A stretch of 32,464 bases of DNA from DASYUM01 sp036001225 (GCA_036001225.1 DASYUM010000011.1:1-32464), one strand, 5' to 3'; shown: positions 19,103-29,532, numbered from the stretch's first letter. The notes: generated by a model from the letters alone, not told the origin. Program-made: numbers and translations.

Positions 19103-19147
19103 CCGCGGAGCCTGGGGAAGGCGGTGGAGTCCGCCGGGGCGAGGCTC

Positions 19148-19385
19148 AGTGCGGGTCCGAGTGACGAGCCTGGCTAGGACGCAGGGAACCGCGCGCCGCC
19201 GGACGTCGCGGGGCTGGGGTCCCGCCGTCCGAGGCGCGCGGACCCAACGAGGCGGGCCGAGGCGTATGCCGCGTATGCGAGCCACCGGACGTCGCGGGGC
19301 TGGGGGGCGCGACGGGGCGAGCCACCCGAAGTCGAGGCCCGCCGACGACCGAGGACGACGCCAGGCGAAGTCACTCGGACCCGCA

Positions 19386-19387
<2 letters not shown>
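19148..19387. repeat. 240-bp repeat with terminal inverted repeats after glmS
   Basis: This element fills most of the 363-bp gap 19023-19385. Its ends are perfect 18-bp inverted repeats: AGTGCGGGTCCGAGTGAC at 19148-19165 and its complement at 19370-19387; a further GCCTGGC matches a few bases inside each. The right end overlaps the glmS stop codon. The interior belongs to the nuoM/ctpA repeat family: hairpin at 19200-19231, a second hairpin with a decayed right arm at 19285-19317, and shared stretches such as GAGGCGTATGCCGCG and GGGGCGAGCCACCCGA. The terminus differs from the other copies. It resembles a non-autonomous mobile element; no transposase is nearby. Confidence 0.75.
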
Positions 19388-21224
<1,837 letters not shown>

Positions 21225-21269
21225 ACTCTTCGCCTCCGCCAAAGGATCCGGCGGCCTCGATTCAGAGCA

Positions 21270-21288
21270 ACGGCCGTGCCACGGCCGT
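21270..21288. other. Hairpin in the glmS leader
   Basis: In the 185-bp glmU-glmS gap a perfect 8-bp inverted repeat, ACGGCCGT either side of a 3-nt spacer, lies 46 bp before the glmS start. It could be the glmU terminator or a leader structure for glmS. I found no convincing promoter boxes in 21225-21409, and the sequence does not show the conserved core of the glmS ribozyme. Confidence 0.4.
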
Positions 21289-21409
21289 AACCGCGCCGGG
21301 AACGCGGCCGAGTCGGTCCCGGCGTTTCAGCCGCGCAACCGCTCGCCGCGGCAAATGTTGCACGGAGGCGGGCCGGCCTTTCATTCGACCCCTCCCCCCC
21401 GAGACCCCC

Positions 21410-22906
21410 TCAGTCGGCCTTAGCCGGCCGCGTCTCGCCGCCCGCCTGCCGGCGGCGCCGACGCTCCGTCCACCCCTCCTTGACGACCTGGTCGGCACGC
21501 TCGACGGCGAGGGCGCCAGGGGGGACGTCCTTGGTGATGACGGAGCCGGCGCCTACGTAGGCGTCCTCGCCGATCTGGAGGGGAGCGACCAGGCTCGAGT
21601 TGGTGCCGATGAAGGCCCGGGCCCCGATGTGAGTCTCGTGCTTGGCCACCCCGTCGTAGTTGCAGGTGATCGTCCCGGCGCCGACGTTGGCCCCCTCGCC
21701 CACGGTCGCGTCGCCGACGTAGGAGACGTGCGGCACCTTGGCGCCCCGGCCGATGGTGGAGCGGTTGATCTCGGCGAAGTTTCCGATCTTGGCGCCGGCG
21801 CGCACCACGCTCCGGGGCCGGAGCCGCGCGAACGGGCCCACCGTCGCCTCCACTTCGACCACGGCGTCCTCGACCACGCAGTACGCCTTGAGGGTGACGC
21901 CGTCGCCGAGCGTCGCCCGCGCCAGCTGGCAGCCGGTTCCGATCACGCACCCCTCGCCGATCACCGTCCCGCTCTCGAGCCGAACCCCCGGATAGAGCAC
22001 GGTGTCGCGCCCGACCGCCACGTCGGCGTCGACGTAGGTGGCCGCCGGGTCGAGCACGGTCACGCCGTCCTCCATCAGCCGGCCGAGGATCCGGGCCCCC
22101 AGGACGGCCTCCAGCGCGGCGAGCTGACGGCGGTCGTTGACGCCCGCCACCTCGAGGGGGTCGTCCACGTGGACAGCCGCCACCCGCCGGCCGCCGCGGG
22201 CGAGGAGCCCGATGACATCGGTCAGGTAGAACTCCCCCTGGTCGTTCTGGGGGGAGAGTCGGTCCAGGGCCGGCCACAGCCAGCGGGGGTCGAAGACGTA
22301 GATCCCGGAGTTGCACTCCCGCAGCCGCCGCTGGACCGGCGTCGTGTCCCGCTCCTCGACGATGCCGACCACCGGCCCCCGCCGGCCGCCCCGACGCACG
22401 ATGCGGCCGTAGCCGGTGGGATCATCCGGCGTGAAGGTCAGCACCGTGGCCGCGGCCCGCGTCCGCCGGTGCTCAGCGAGTCCCCGTTCGACGGTGGCGA
22501 CGCTGAGCAGGGGCACATCGGCATAGAGGAGCAGCAGCTCGGTCGCGTCGCCGGGCACCGCGCCTTTGGCCATCGTGAGGGCGTGGCCGGTGCCGCGCTG
22601 CTCCTTCTGCTCGACGAAGCGGAGGTCGCCGCCGGGCCCGGTCGCGCCCAGCGCCTCGCGGACCGCGTCGCCCTGGTACCCGACCACGACGACTGTGCCG
22701 CTGGCCCCGAGGGCGCGGGCCAGCACCAGCGGATAGGCGACCAGGGGCCGCCCGGCGAGGCGGTGGAGCACCTTGGCCCGGCCCGAGCGCATGCGCTTGC
22801 CTTCCCCGGCCGCCAGGATGACTGCCCAGGGGGAGGAGGGGCGCGCGCTCCCCCTCGAGCCCGGCCTCGACTGTCTTCCCGAATGACGGACCCCGGTCTC
22901 GCTCAT
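21410..22906 (-). CDS. glmU: Bifunctional UDP-GlcNAc pyrophosphorylase GlmU
   Basis: GlmU acetylates glucosamine-1-phosphate and then transfers UMP from UTP to give UDP-GlcNAc for peptidoglycan and glycolipids. The 498-residue protein carries an extra N-terminal tail of about 26 residues. Then comes the nucleotidyltransferase domain with AVILAAGEGKRMRSGRAKVLHRLAG (from residue 28; split signature LAAGEGKRM plus Lys45). The C-terminal left-handed beta helix carries the acetyltransferase site (VPHVSYVGDATVG, GAGTITCNYDG). The ATG at 22906 overlaps the yvcK stop by 4 nt (ATGA), and GGAGGAG lies upstream. Confidence 0.97.
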   Translation of the reverse strand: MSETGVRHSGRQSRPGSRGSARPSSPWAVILAAGEGKRMRSGRAKVLHRLAGRPLVAYPLVLARALGASGTVVVVGYQGDAVREALGATGPGGDLRFVEQKEQRGTGHALTMAKGAVPGDATELLLLYADVPLLSVATVERGLAEHRRTRAAATVLTFTPDDPTGYGRIVRRGGRRGPVVGIVEERDTTPVQRRLRECNSGIYVFDPRWLWPALDRLSPQNDQGEFYLTDVIGLLARGGRRVAAVHVDDPLEVAGVNDRRQLAALEAVLGARILGRLMEDGVTVLDPAATYVDADVAVGRDTVLYPGVRLESGTVIGEGCVIGTGCQLARATLGDGVTLKAYCVVEDAVVEVEATVGPFARLRPRSVVRAGAKIGNFAEINRSTIGRGAKVPHVSYVGDATVGEGANVGAGTITCNYDGVAKHETHIGARAFIGTNSSLVAPLQIGEDAYVGAGSVITKDVPPGALAVERADQVVKEGWTERRRRRQAGGETRPAKAD

Positions 22907-23928
22907 GAGTCACTCTCCTCCGGCTCGATGCCCGTCCGGGACGGGCCGCCGTGCCGGATCAGGCGGACCAGCACCCGGCCGAGCTTCTCGGGATGGTGCC
23001 GAGCCAGCTCGGTGGGCCCGGTCAGATCGGCCTCGGTCAACCAGAGCCCGAGCCCGAGGATGCGCTCGCGGTCGAGCGTCACCGGATGGGCGCCGGCCTC
23101 CTGGTAGCGGCGCAGGACGTCGCGGCGGAAGGCGCGCCCGTGGACCACGACCCCGTCCATCAGCCCCGGGCCGCCGTGGGCGGCCAGGGCTTCCAGGTGA
23201 TCGGCCAGCGTGAGTCCATCGGTCTCCCCCGGCTCGGTCATCAGGTTCGCCACGTAGATTCGCAGCCCGGCCGCCTTGCGGACGGCGTCGGCCAGGCCCC
23301 CGATCAGAAGGTTCGGGACGAGGCTCGTGTAGAGCGAGCCCGGCGCCAGCACGATGGCGTCGGCTCGGTCGATCGCCTCCAGCACCTCGGGCAGGGCGCG
23401 CACCGCCTCCGGCTCGAGGAAGACCCGCCGGACGGGCTGTCCCCCGTGACGGATCTTGGACTCGCCGTGGACGACCGTCCCGTCGGCCAGCTCGGCATTC
23501 AGGGTCACGCTCTCCAGCGTCGAGGGCAGGATCGTCCCCTGCACGGCCAGCACCTTGCCCGAGATCCGAATCGCCTGGAGAAAGTTGCCGGTGACCCCGG
23601 CCAGCGCGGCGAGGAACAGGTTGCCGAAGTTGTGCCCGGCCAGGGCCCCATCGCCCCCGAAGCGGAACTGGAAGAGGTCCGCCATCAGGGGCTCCACCTC
23701 CGCCAAGGCGACCAGGCAGTTGCGGATGTCCCCGGGCGGGAGGATCCGCAGCTCTTCCCGAAGCCGGCCCGAGCTGCCGCCGTCGTCGGTGACGGTGACG
23801 ACCGCGGTCAGCTGGCCGACCCGGGTGCCAAGGTAGCGTTTCAGGGCCGCCAGGACGACCGGCAGGCCGGTCCCGCCCCCGATCGCCACGACCCGCCGTT
23901 CTCCGTCCTGCCGGCGGCGCCCCACCAT
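22903..23928 (-). CDS. yvcK: YvcK/CofD-like gluconeogenesis and morphology factor
   Basis: A 341-residue member of the YvcK family, which binds UDP-sugars and balances carbon flow into cell-wall precursors. Signatures of the CofD-like fold are clear: VVAIGGGTGLPVVLAAL, VTVTDDGGSSGRLREEL, PPGDIRNCLVAL, LAGHNFGNLFLAAL and APGSLYTSLVPNLL. ATG 23928 lies 1 nt after the rluD stop and has GGCAGGGGAT just upstream; an earlier in-frame ATG (23952) would overlap rluD. Co-transcription with glmU supports a UDP-GlcNAc-linked role. In many bacteria it pairs with rapZ and whiA; neither is here. Confidence 0.93.
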   Translation of the reverse strand: MVGRRRQDGERRVVAIGGGTGLPVVLAALKRYLGTRVGQLTAVVTVTDDGGSSGRLREELRILPPGDIRNCLVALAEVEPLMADLFQFRFGGDGALAGHNFGNLFLAALAGVTGNFLQAIRISGKVLAVQGTILPSTLESVTLNAELADGTVVHGESKIRHGGQPVRRVFLEPEAVRALPEVLEAIDRADAIVLAPGSLYTSLVPNLLIGGLADAVRKAAGLRIYVANLMTEPGETDGLTLADHLEALAAHGGPGLMDGVVVHGRAFRRDVLRRYQEAGAHPVTLDRERILGLGLWLTEADLTGPTELARHHPEKLGRVLVRLIRHGGPSRTGIEPEESDS

Positions 23929-23929
23929 G

Positions 23930-24900
23930 CTAATCCCCTGCCATCTTAGCATTCTCGGCCCGCTCCCGAAGCCAGGCCAGGAGCGCCGCGAAGGCGGGCG
24001 GCAGCGGGGCCTCGAAGCGAAGCCGGGCTCCCGTCTCCGGGTGGCTGAAGCCGAGGACCGCGGCGTGCAGGGCCAGGCCTCCCAGGGCGCTCACCCGGGC
24101 GGCGAACTCGGGCTCGCCGGGGGTCGTCGACCGGCGGCGGTAGATCCGATCGCCGACCACCGGGAAGCCGAGGTACGCGAGGTGGACGCGGATCTGGTGG
24201 GTGCGGCCGGTCCCCAGCTCGACGGCCAGGACGCTCAGCGGGCTCGGGACCCGAAGGCGCTCGATGACGCGGTAGCGGGTCACGGCCGCGCGGCCGGCGC
24301 CGGCCGGCCGCACCGCCATACGCAGCCGGTCGCGCGATGGCGCCCGATCGCTGCCTCGACGACGCCTTGCGCCCGGGGCAGGGCCCCGTGGACCAGGGTC
24401 AGGTAGCGCCGCTCGACGGTCCGCGCCTTGAGCTGGCGGGCCAGATCGAGATGGGCGCGGTCGGTCTTGGCCACGACCAGCAGCCCGGAGGTGCCGCGGT
24501 CGAGGCGGTGGACGATCCCGGGCCGCCGGGTGCCGCCGATCCCGGACAGGCTGGCCCCGCAGTGCGCGAGCAGGGCGTGGACGAGCGTTCCGCTCGCGTG
24601 ACCGGCCCCCGGGTGGACGACGAGGCCAGCCGGCTTGTTGACGACCAGCAGCGCCGGGTCCTCGTAGACGATGTCGAGGGGGATCGGCTCCGGCGCCAGC
24701 GCCAGGGGGGCCGGCAGGGGCACCTCGACGCTGACGTTCTCGCCGGCGCGCAGACGGTGGCTGGCCTTGCGCGGCTGGCCGTCCACCAGGACGCGGCCGG
24801 CCGCGATCAGCGCCTGGAGCCGCGTTCGTGAGAGGTCGGCCGCGCGCGCCTGCAAGAACCGATCGAGTCGGAGCCGGGCCTCGCCCGGCTCCACCGTCAA
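23930..24900 (-). pseudogene. rluD: rluD-like pseudouridine synthase, frameshifted
   Basis: Large-subunit rRNA pseudouridine synthase of the RluA/RluD family, split over two frames. The first part (24900-24280) holds the S4 RNA-binding domain (about 9-55: LRLDRFLQARAADLSRTRLQALIAAGRVLVDG) and catalytic Asp134 in GIVHRLDRGTSGLLVVAKT. It then runs into GRHRATGCVWRCG and stops. The second part (24319-23930) continues the family correctly as MAVRPAGAGRAAVTRYRVIERL, RTHQIRVHLAYLGFPVVGD and the end of the fold. The break is at about 24331-24337: one base is missing relative to the usual RHPRDRxRMAV sequence. Whether this is a real mutation, a sequencing error or recoding cannot be told here. The start is TTG 24900 or GTG 24894, just after lspA. 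Confidence 0.9.
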
Positions 24901-24916
24901 GTGCCGCTGATCACGG

Positions 24917-25402
24917 TCAGGCGTGGGGGCGCTCCCGCGGCGGCCGGCTCAGGGCGAGCTCCGCCGCCAGCAGGATCACTCCCACGGTAATGGCGGAGTC
25001 GGCGACGTTGAAGGCGGGCCAGTGGTACTGGCGCCAGTGGAGGTCGACGAAGTCCACCACGGCCCCCAGTCGCGCGCGGTCGAGCAGGTTGCCGGCCGCC
25101 CCCCCGAACACCAGGCCGAGCGCGAGCCGGCTACCCCAGCCGCCCTGCGGCGCGATCCGGAGCGCGACCGAGCAGAGAAGGACGAGCGCCGCCAGCGAGA
25201 AGACCATCACCAGCCAGCGCCATTCGACCGGCAGCCACGAGAAGATGCCGAAGGCGACGCCGGGGTTGAGCACGAGCGTCAGGTCCACCAGGTCCGGGAC
25301 GACGACCACCGGGTGGGCGGTGCTCAGACGGGCGAGGGCCCAGACCTTCGTGAGCTGGTCGAGCGCGAAGACCAGCCCGGCGATGGCGAGGAGCGAGATC
25401 AA
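24917..25402 (-). CDS. lspA: Lipoprotein signal peptidase (signal peptidase II)
   Basis: LspA removes signal peptides from diacylated prolipoproteins in the inner membrane. The 161-residue protein has four membrane helices and the family motifs FALDQLTKVWA, LNPGVAFGIF, GGAAGNLLDRARLGAVVDFVDL and FNVADSAITVG; the catalytic aspartates are Asp117 and Asp135. The start is TTG 25402, and no good Shine-Dalgarno sequence is seen before it. It heads the lspA-rluD-yvcK-glmU cluster. The 173-bp gap upstream (25403-25575) shows no gene and no convincing promoter. Confidence 0.96.
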   Translation of the reverse strand: MISLLAIAGLVFALDQLTKVWALARLSTAHPVVVVPDLVDLTLVLNPGVAFGIFSWLPVEWRWLVMVFSLAALVLLCSVALRIAPQGGWGSRLALGLVFGGAAGNLLDRARLGAVVDFVDLHWRQYHWPAFNVADSAITVGVILLAAELALSRPPRERPHA

Positions 25403-25575
25403 TTGGACGGGGAGGGAGCCGCCACCAGGGATCCACCCGTCTGGGTATCGCGGGGCGCCAGTCTCACACCCGTGGACCGGCCTCGGCCTCGGTAGACGAT
25501 CGCGCTCGGCCAGGTTGGCCGGTGGGGAACGCGGTTCGGGACCGATCGAGGGTCGCCTCGTCGTCCAAGTCGGGC

Positions 25576-25998
25576 TCAGTGGGAGTTGACGGTGGTCTCG
25601 ATCCGCTCGAACCGGGTGACCGCCGAGCAGGGGATGAGCCCGCGGTCATTGCTCGCGAACCCCGTCGACTCGAAGTCCTGCCGGCCGCCCGGCGGGAGCT
25701 GCGGGATGATGAACTTGGTCGTGCCGATGGCCCGGTCGGCGGCGTCGAAGGCCTGCCAGCGCATGGCGACCTCCACCGTGGTGTCCGCCGTCGCGTTCAC
25801 CGCGGTGCCCCGGACGTGGCAGGCCTGGCCGGCCGGGACCAACGTCTCGTTCTGGATGTCGACGTTCGCCGCGTCGATGGTGGGTCCGCTGGACGACGAG
25901 CTGCTGCCGCAGCCGGCGAGCAGGAGTCCGACCAGCGCGGCGGTCAGGCAGCCGGAGGTGATGCGCACGGTGCCCAGTGAACCACGTCCACTCGGCAT
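25576..25998 (-). CDS. Small lipoprotein, FxLYD-like domain
   Basis: A 140-residue predicted lipoprotein. A signal peptide ends in the lipobox LLLAGC with the acylated cysteine at residue 30, followed by a flexible run of Gly/Ser. The mature domain has a beta-sandwich pattern like FxLYD proteins (VRGTAVNATADTTVEVAMRWQAFDAADRAIG...) and two cysteines (ACHVRG, LIPCSAV) that could form a disulphide. ATG 25998 lies 1 nt after the stop of the upstream glycosyltransferase, so translation is probably coupled; a GTG at 25968 is a possible alternative. The family assignment is tentative and no function is known. Confidence 0.75.
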   Translation of the reverse strand: MPSGRGSLGTVRITSGCLTAALVGLLLAGCGSSSSSSGPTIDAANVDIQNETLVPAGQACHVRGTAVNATADTTVEVAMRWQAFDAADRAIGTTKFIIPQLPPGGRQDFESTGFASNDRGLIPCSAVTRFERIETTVNSH

Positions 25999-25999
25999 G

Positions 26000-27556
26000 T
26001 CAAGGCCGCGGTGGCCGACCCGGGCACGGGGCGCGGGCGCCCGCCCACCGGTTCCAGACGGTCTCGTACACGACCATCTCGTCGGCGCCGGCGACGACGT
26101 TGTGCTCGAGCCGGACCCGCTCGATCGCCCGGAACAGGTCCCCCCGCGCGCTCAGCCCGGGAAACCAGGCCGGAAAGATCACCAGGTAATCGGGACAGGT
26201 GTGATCGAGGTACGCCAGCAGGCCCGCCTCCCCGGCCCGGCGCGCCGCCACGATGTCCGGGGTCACCAGGCCCATCAGATCGATGATCCGTCGGTCGCCG
26301 AAGTAGCTGAGGGCGCCGACGTCGTTGACCGCGACCAGCGCCTCCGGCGGCGTCCTCTGGGCCACCCACCGCCCGAGCCGGACCTGCATGGCGTTGATGT
26401 TCTGGACCCCCCACGCATAGGCGCGGCTCGCCGGCCCCAGCGGGAGCACGAGGAGGACGGCGGCCGCCCCCACCCCGACCGCTCGGACGGCGCGACGGCG
26501 CGGCAGAAGGTCCAGCAGCGCCCCCAGGCCGGCCGCGCCGAGCACGACCGCGAGCGGGAGCAGGTGCGTCGAGTACCGGCCGGTCTGGAAGGCCGGCCCG
26601 CGGTAGGGCGCGACGACGGCCATCGCCAGCGGATGGAGGAGAAGCGCCCACCCCACCCAGCGGAGCGCGCTCCCGCGCAGCACGATCAGGCCGAGCACGA
26701 TCAACACGGGCAGCATCGCGTGATCGGCGACGAGCAGCCGGGTCCATTCGAGCCCGTATTCGATCAGGCGGCGGCCGACCGCGTCCCAGGCCTCCCGCAC
26801 CCCGACCAGGCGGCCGACGATGCCGCCCTCGACCTTGGCGACGGCGGTGGCCGGCACGAGCCGGCCCACGGTGGCGAGGTTGAAGGCGAGGGCGGGCGCC
26901 AGCACGAGGCCGGCCAGCGCCGCTCGGGCGGCGGCGGGCGGGAGACGGCCGGCGCTGGCCACGTGGAGCGCGAGGACGAGACCGGCTTCGGGACGGGCCA
27001 GCGTGGCCAGCGCGAAGACGATGGTGGCGATGAGGGGTCGCCCGCGCGTCAGGCAGAGGGCGCCGGCTGCGACGGCGGCCGTGGCCAGGCACACCTCCAT
27101 CCCCGCCAGCGCGCCCCAGGCGAGCCGCCCGAGGCCCACCACGCCGACCCCGGCGGCCAAGGCCAGCCCGCGCGGCAACGCCACCGCGCGGGCCAGCCGG
27201 CGCGTCAGGACGCCGGTGGCGCCGTAGCAGGCGAGGCCGAGCGTCTTGGCCGCCACCAGCCCCGGGAGGCCCAGCGCGAGCGCGACGGCGAGGAGGAGGG
27301 TCCACAGCGGCGCCGTCGAGCCGGCCACCGGGGCTCCGGGGTTGATGGCGAAGCCGCGACCGGCGGCGAGATTGTCGGCGAAGCGGAGATGGATCCAACT
27401 GTCGTCGAGCGGGAGCCCGACCGCGCCCGCGATCTCGAGCTCGGCGGCCACGAAGAGGCCCGCCGTCCCGGCCGCCGCCGCGAGCACGATGAGGTCGTCG
27501 AGCGCGACACCGCGCCCCCGTCGTGGCGCAGCCGGGGCGTCGGTGGTGGCCGTCAG
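26000..27556 (-). CDS. GT-C family membrane glycosyltransferase
   Basis: A polytopic inner-membrane protein of about 518 residues resembling lipid-linked sugar-dependent GT-C glycosyltransferases (PMT/ArnT/AftB type). The hallmark is the acidic motif in the first external loop, LDDSWIHLRFADNLAAGRGFAINPG, followed by STAPLWTLLLA. Roughly ten hydrophobic helices follow, then a soluble C-terminal domain (NDVGALSYFGDRRIIDLMGLV). The start is uncertain. There is no ATG or GTG at the junction, but a CTG at 27556 overlaps the upstream stop as CTGA; the next candidate is a GTG at 27487 just before the first helix. Sugar donor and acceptor cannot be read from the sequence. Confidence 0.82.
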   Translation of the reverse strand: MTATTDAPAAPRRGRGVALDDLIVLAAAAGTAGLFVAAELEIAGAVGLPLDDSWIHLRFADNLAAGRGFAINPGAPVAGSTAPLWTLLLAVALALGLPGLVAAKTLGLACYGATGVLTRRLARAVALPRGLALAAGVGVVGLGRLAWGALAGMEVCLATAAVAAGALCLTRGRPLIATIVFALATLARPEAGLVLALHVASAGRLPPAAARAALAGLVLAPALAFNLATVGRLVPATAVAKVEGGIVGRLVGVREAWDAVGRRLIEYGLEWTRLLVADHAMLPVLIVLGLIVLRGSALRWVGWALLLHPLAMAVVAPYRGPAFQTGRYSTHLLPLAVVLGAAGLGALLDLLPRRRAVRAVGVGAAAVLLVLPLGPASRAYAWGVQNINAMQVRLGRWVAQRTPPEALVAVNDVGALSYFGDRRIIDLMGLVTPDIVAARRAGEAGLLAYLDHTCPDYLVIFPAWFPGLSARGDLFRAIERVRLEHNVVAGADEMVVYETVWNRWAGARAPCPGRPPRP

Positions 27557-29160
27557 CGGAGCCGCACCACCGCGGTCGCCGGGGTGAAGCGGTAGCCCCC
27601 GTGCTCGACGACCCGGCGCTCGACGTCCAGCGTGTAGAGCCAGCGCCCGTACGGCAGCGGCTCCTCGCGGAGGCCGGGGGGCCGGGGCAGCCCGGGGTTC
27701 CAGTAGTCCACGACCCAGACCAGGTGGCGCGTCGGCGGCGGCAGGAGGATCTCGGGCCCGTCGAGCGCGGCCATGGCGCCGCCGACGCGGGAGGCGAGGT
27801 AGCCGGGCGAGAAGGGCCCGAGCCGCAGGTGATAGACGGCGAACCCGGGCAGGTAGTAGCCGACATGGCGGAACCACGGGTAGGAGCGCGGGTTCCCCAG
27901 CTCGGTGACCAGCACCGTGTCGCGGGCTTCGAAGTGCCGCCGCACCCCCTCGACGTAGGTGACGATGACCGCCTCCTGCTCGCGCAAGCCGCGGGCCGTC
28001 GTGGGCCAGAGCCGGAAGCGATAGCGCGCCCGAAGGCTCGTCGCCCACCCCTGCGCCCCCGGCGCCGCCGCGAAGAGGCCGGGCACCTCGATCGGCGGTG
28101 CGCTGGTGAAGAACGCGGCGTGGACGAGCCCGGCGACGCCGATCACCACCGCCGCCGCCCAGCGCCGCGCGGGCGCCGGCGACGCGCCGACCAGCCCGCG
28201 GGCGAGGAGGATATAGACGGCGGGGAGGATCGTGAGCAGGTAGCCATACTGCCCGAAGTGGACGAGCTGGTACACGGCCAGCGAGGGGACGATCCAGGCC
28301 GCGAAGAACCAGGCGCGGGCATCCCAGCGCGGCAGGCGAGCGAGGGCGATGGCCAGGCCGACCACGAGGATCGGCAGCAGGACGCCGACGGCGAGCACCA
28401 GCGCCTCACCGAGGCCGCTGGCGTTGATCCGCCAGGCGCCGGGCGCGCCCACGATCGTGGTCGGGCGCACCGTCGAGTCGAAGAGCTCGGCCGCGGCGGC
28501 GCCGTACCGCCCGAGGCCGCCGGCCAGCCACACCATGGGGACGAACCAGGCAGCGGTGACGAGCCCGACCACGGCCAGGCTGGGAAAGACGGGGCGCCAT
28601 CCGCCGAGCCCCATCCGCGCCGACGCGAGCCAGAGCGGCAGGAGCAGGAACAGAACGGACTGGCGGGCTCCGCCGGCCACGCCGAGGGCGAGCGCCGACC
28701 AGCCGGCGAACGCGCGGCGGCCTTCCCGCATCGGCCAGGCGAGCACGGCGACCGTGGTGGCCAGCATCGCCTCGATCGCGTACGAGAGCCCGACCTCGCC
28801 GTAGAACCAGAAGAGTGGGCTGGTGGCCAGTCCCACCGCCGCCGCTACCGCCGTCGGCCGGCCGTACAGTCGCCAGGCCAGGTGATAGACGAGGAACACC
28901 GCGACCGCGCTGGCGCCGAGGGCGAGCCAGGTCAGCGCGATGGTCGCGTCGCCGGTGGCCAGCGCGACCAGCCGGGCCAGCGCGACGTAGAGGATGTAGC
29001 CCGGCGGGTGCGGCTGGTGCTTGACGACGTCGTACTCGTGGAGGGCGAGCGCGAACTGGATGGCGTCCCAGCTCGGGAGCAAGCGGGCGCGGAACGGGAC
29101 ACGGCTCACCGCCGTGAGGCCGGCCAGGCAGAGGGCGAGGGCGAGGTCCGTCCGGGGCAT
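27553..29160 (-). CDS. GT-C/GT39-like membrane glycosyltransferase
   Basis: A 535-residue polytopic membrane protein, first gene of a three-gene operon with a second GT-C enzyme and a lipoprotein. The first external loop reads PSWDAIQFALALHEYDVVKHQPHPPGYILYVALARL; the Asp and the HxPHPPG segment are typical of PMT-type glycosyltransferases. About ten to twelve helices follow, and the C-terminal 170 residues are soluble and probably periplasmic. The start is ATG 29160 behind an extended -10 promoter. The likely role is transfer of a sugar from a polyprenyl carrier to a surface glycan or protein; the substrate is unknown. Confidence 0.82.
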   Translation of the reverse strand: MPRTDLALALCLAGLTAVSRVPFRARLLPSWDAIQFALALHEYDVVKHQPHPPGYILYVALARLVALATGDATIALTWLALGASAVAVFLVYHLAWRLYGRPTAVAAAVGLATSPLFWFYGEVGLSYAIEAMLATTVAVLAWPMREGRRAFAGWSALALGVAGGARQSVLFLLLPLWLASARMGLGGWRPVFPSLAVVGLVTAAWFVPMVWLAGGLGRYGAAAAELFDSTVRPTTIVGAPGAWRINASGLGEALVLAVGVLLPILVVGLAIALARLPRWDARAWFFAAWIVPSLAVYQLVHFGQYGYLLTILPAVYILLARGLVGASPAPARRWAAAVVIGVAGLVHAAFFTSAPPIEVPGLFAAAPGAQGWATSLRARYRFRLWPTTARGLREQEAVIVTYVEGVRRHFEARDTVLVTELGNPRSYPWFRHVGYYLPGFAVYHLRLGPFSPGYLASRVGGAMAALDGPEILLPPPTRHLVWVVDYWNPGLPRPPGLREEPLPYGRWLYTLDVERRVVEHGGYRFTPATAVVRLR

Positions 29161-29185
29161 GACCTTGGGGAGAGCGATCGTCCCG

Positions 29186-29194
29186 ACTATAGCA
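29186..29194 (-). promoter_or_regulatory. Extended -10 promoter of the glycosyltransferase operon
   Basis: On the minus strand TG-C-TATAGT (29194-29186) is an extended -10 element 25 nt before the ATG at 29160. No good -35 box exists at 16-18 bp, which the TG extension could offset. The remaining gap 29195-29298 holds only a GGAGGCCTCC palindrome (29216-29225). Confidence 0.5.
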
Positions 29195-29298
29195 CGGGGT
29201 GCGTGATCGGAACGGGGAGGCCTCCGGTCAGGACGGCGACCGAAGGTGGGACAGCCGGGGAAGCGAAGCGCGCCGGGTGGCGGCGGCGACCGGGAGCG

Positions 29299-29472
29299 TC
29301 AGGCGCCCTTCTTGTCCTCCGAGGGCTTGGGTTCCTCTTCGCTCTGGGCCTTCTTGAACTCCGAGACGCTCTTGCCGAGACCCCGCGCCAGCTCGGGGAG
29401 CTTCTGCGCCCCGAACAGGAGCAGGACGATGATCAGGATGATCATCAGCTCCTGATAGCCGAGACCGAACAT
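29299..29472 (-). CDS. tatA: Twin-arginine translocase subunit TatA
   Basis: A 57-residue TatA/TatE-type protein, the pore-forming subunit of the Tat export system for folded proteins. It has a short N-terminal membrane helix (MFGLGYQELMIILIIVLLLF), the conserved FG hinge and an amphipathic helix (LPELARGLGKSVSEFKKA), then a charged tail rich in Glu, Lys and Pro ending DKKGA. ATG 29472 has GGGAG 8 nt upstream and its own strong promoter. The overlapping longer frame at 29228-29476 is a shadow. tatB and tatC are not in the window, so the Tat genes are scattered. Confidence 0.95.
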   Translation of the reverse strand: MFGLGYQELMIILIIVLLLFGAQKLPELARGLGKSVSEFKKAQSEEEPKPSEDKKGA

Positions 29473-29503
29473 GCAACGCTCCCTTCGCGCGAAGTGTCCC
29501 TAT

Positions 29504-29532
29504 ACCTTACGCTCCCGGGTTGGGGGTGTCAA
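29504..29532 (-). promoter_or_regulatory. Sigma70-type promoter of tatA
   Basis: TTGACA (29532-29527, minus strand) and TAAGGT (29509-29504) are exactly 17 bp apart. The -35 box directly follows the stop codon of the MFS gene (TGA-TTGACA). It shares TGATTGACACCCC with the nuoLM promoter. Confidence 0.75.

Noticed and set aside
21225..21409. glmS ribozyme/riboswitch
   Set aside because: The leader shows only a simple 8-bp hairpin and no conserved ribozyme core that I can recognise.
25464..25649. Small minus-strand frame between the lipoprotein gene and lspA
   Set aside because: It begins inside the lipoprotein gene in another frame, is of low complexity and has no ribosome-binding site.
29228..29476. 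82-codon minus-strand frame over tatA
   Set aside because: It is an out-of-frame shadow of the genuine 57-codon tatA, which has the helix-hinge-helix pattern and its own ribosome-binding site.
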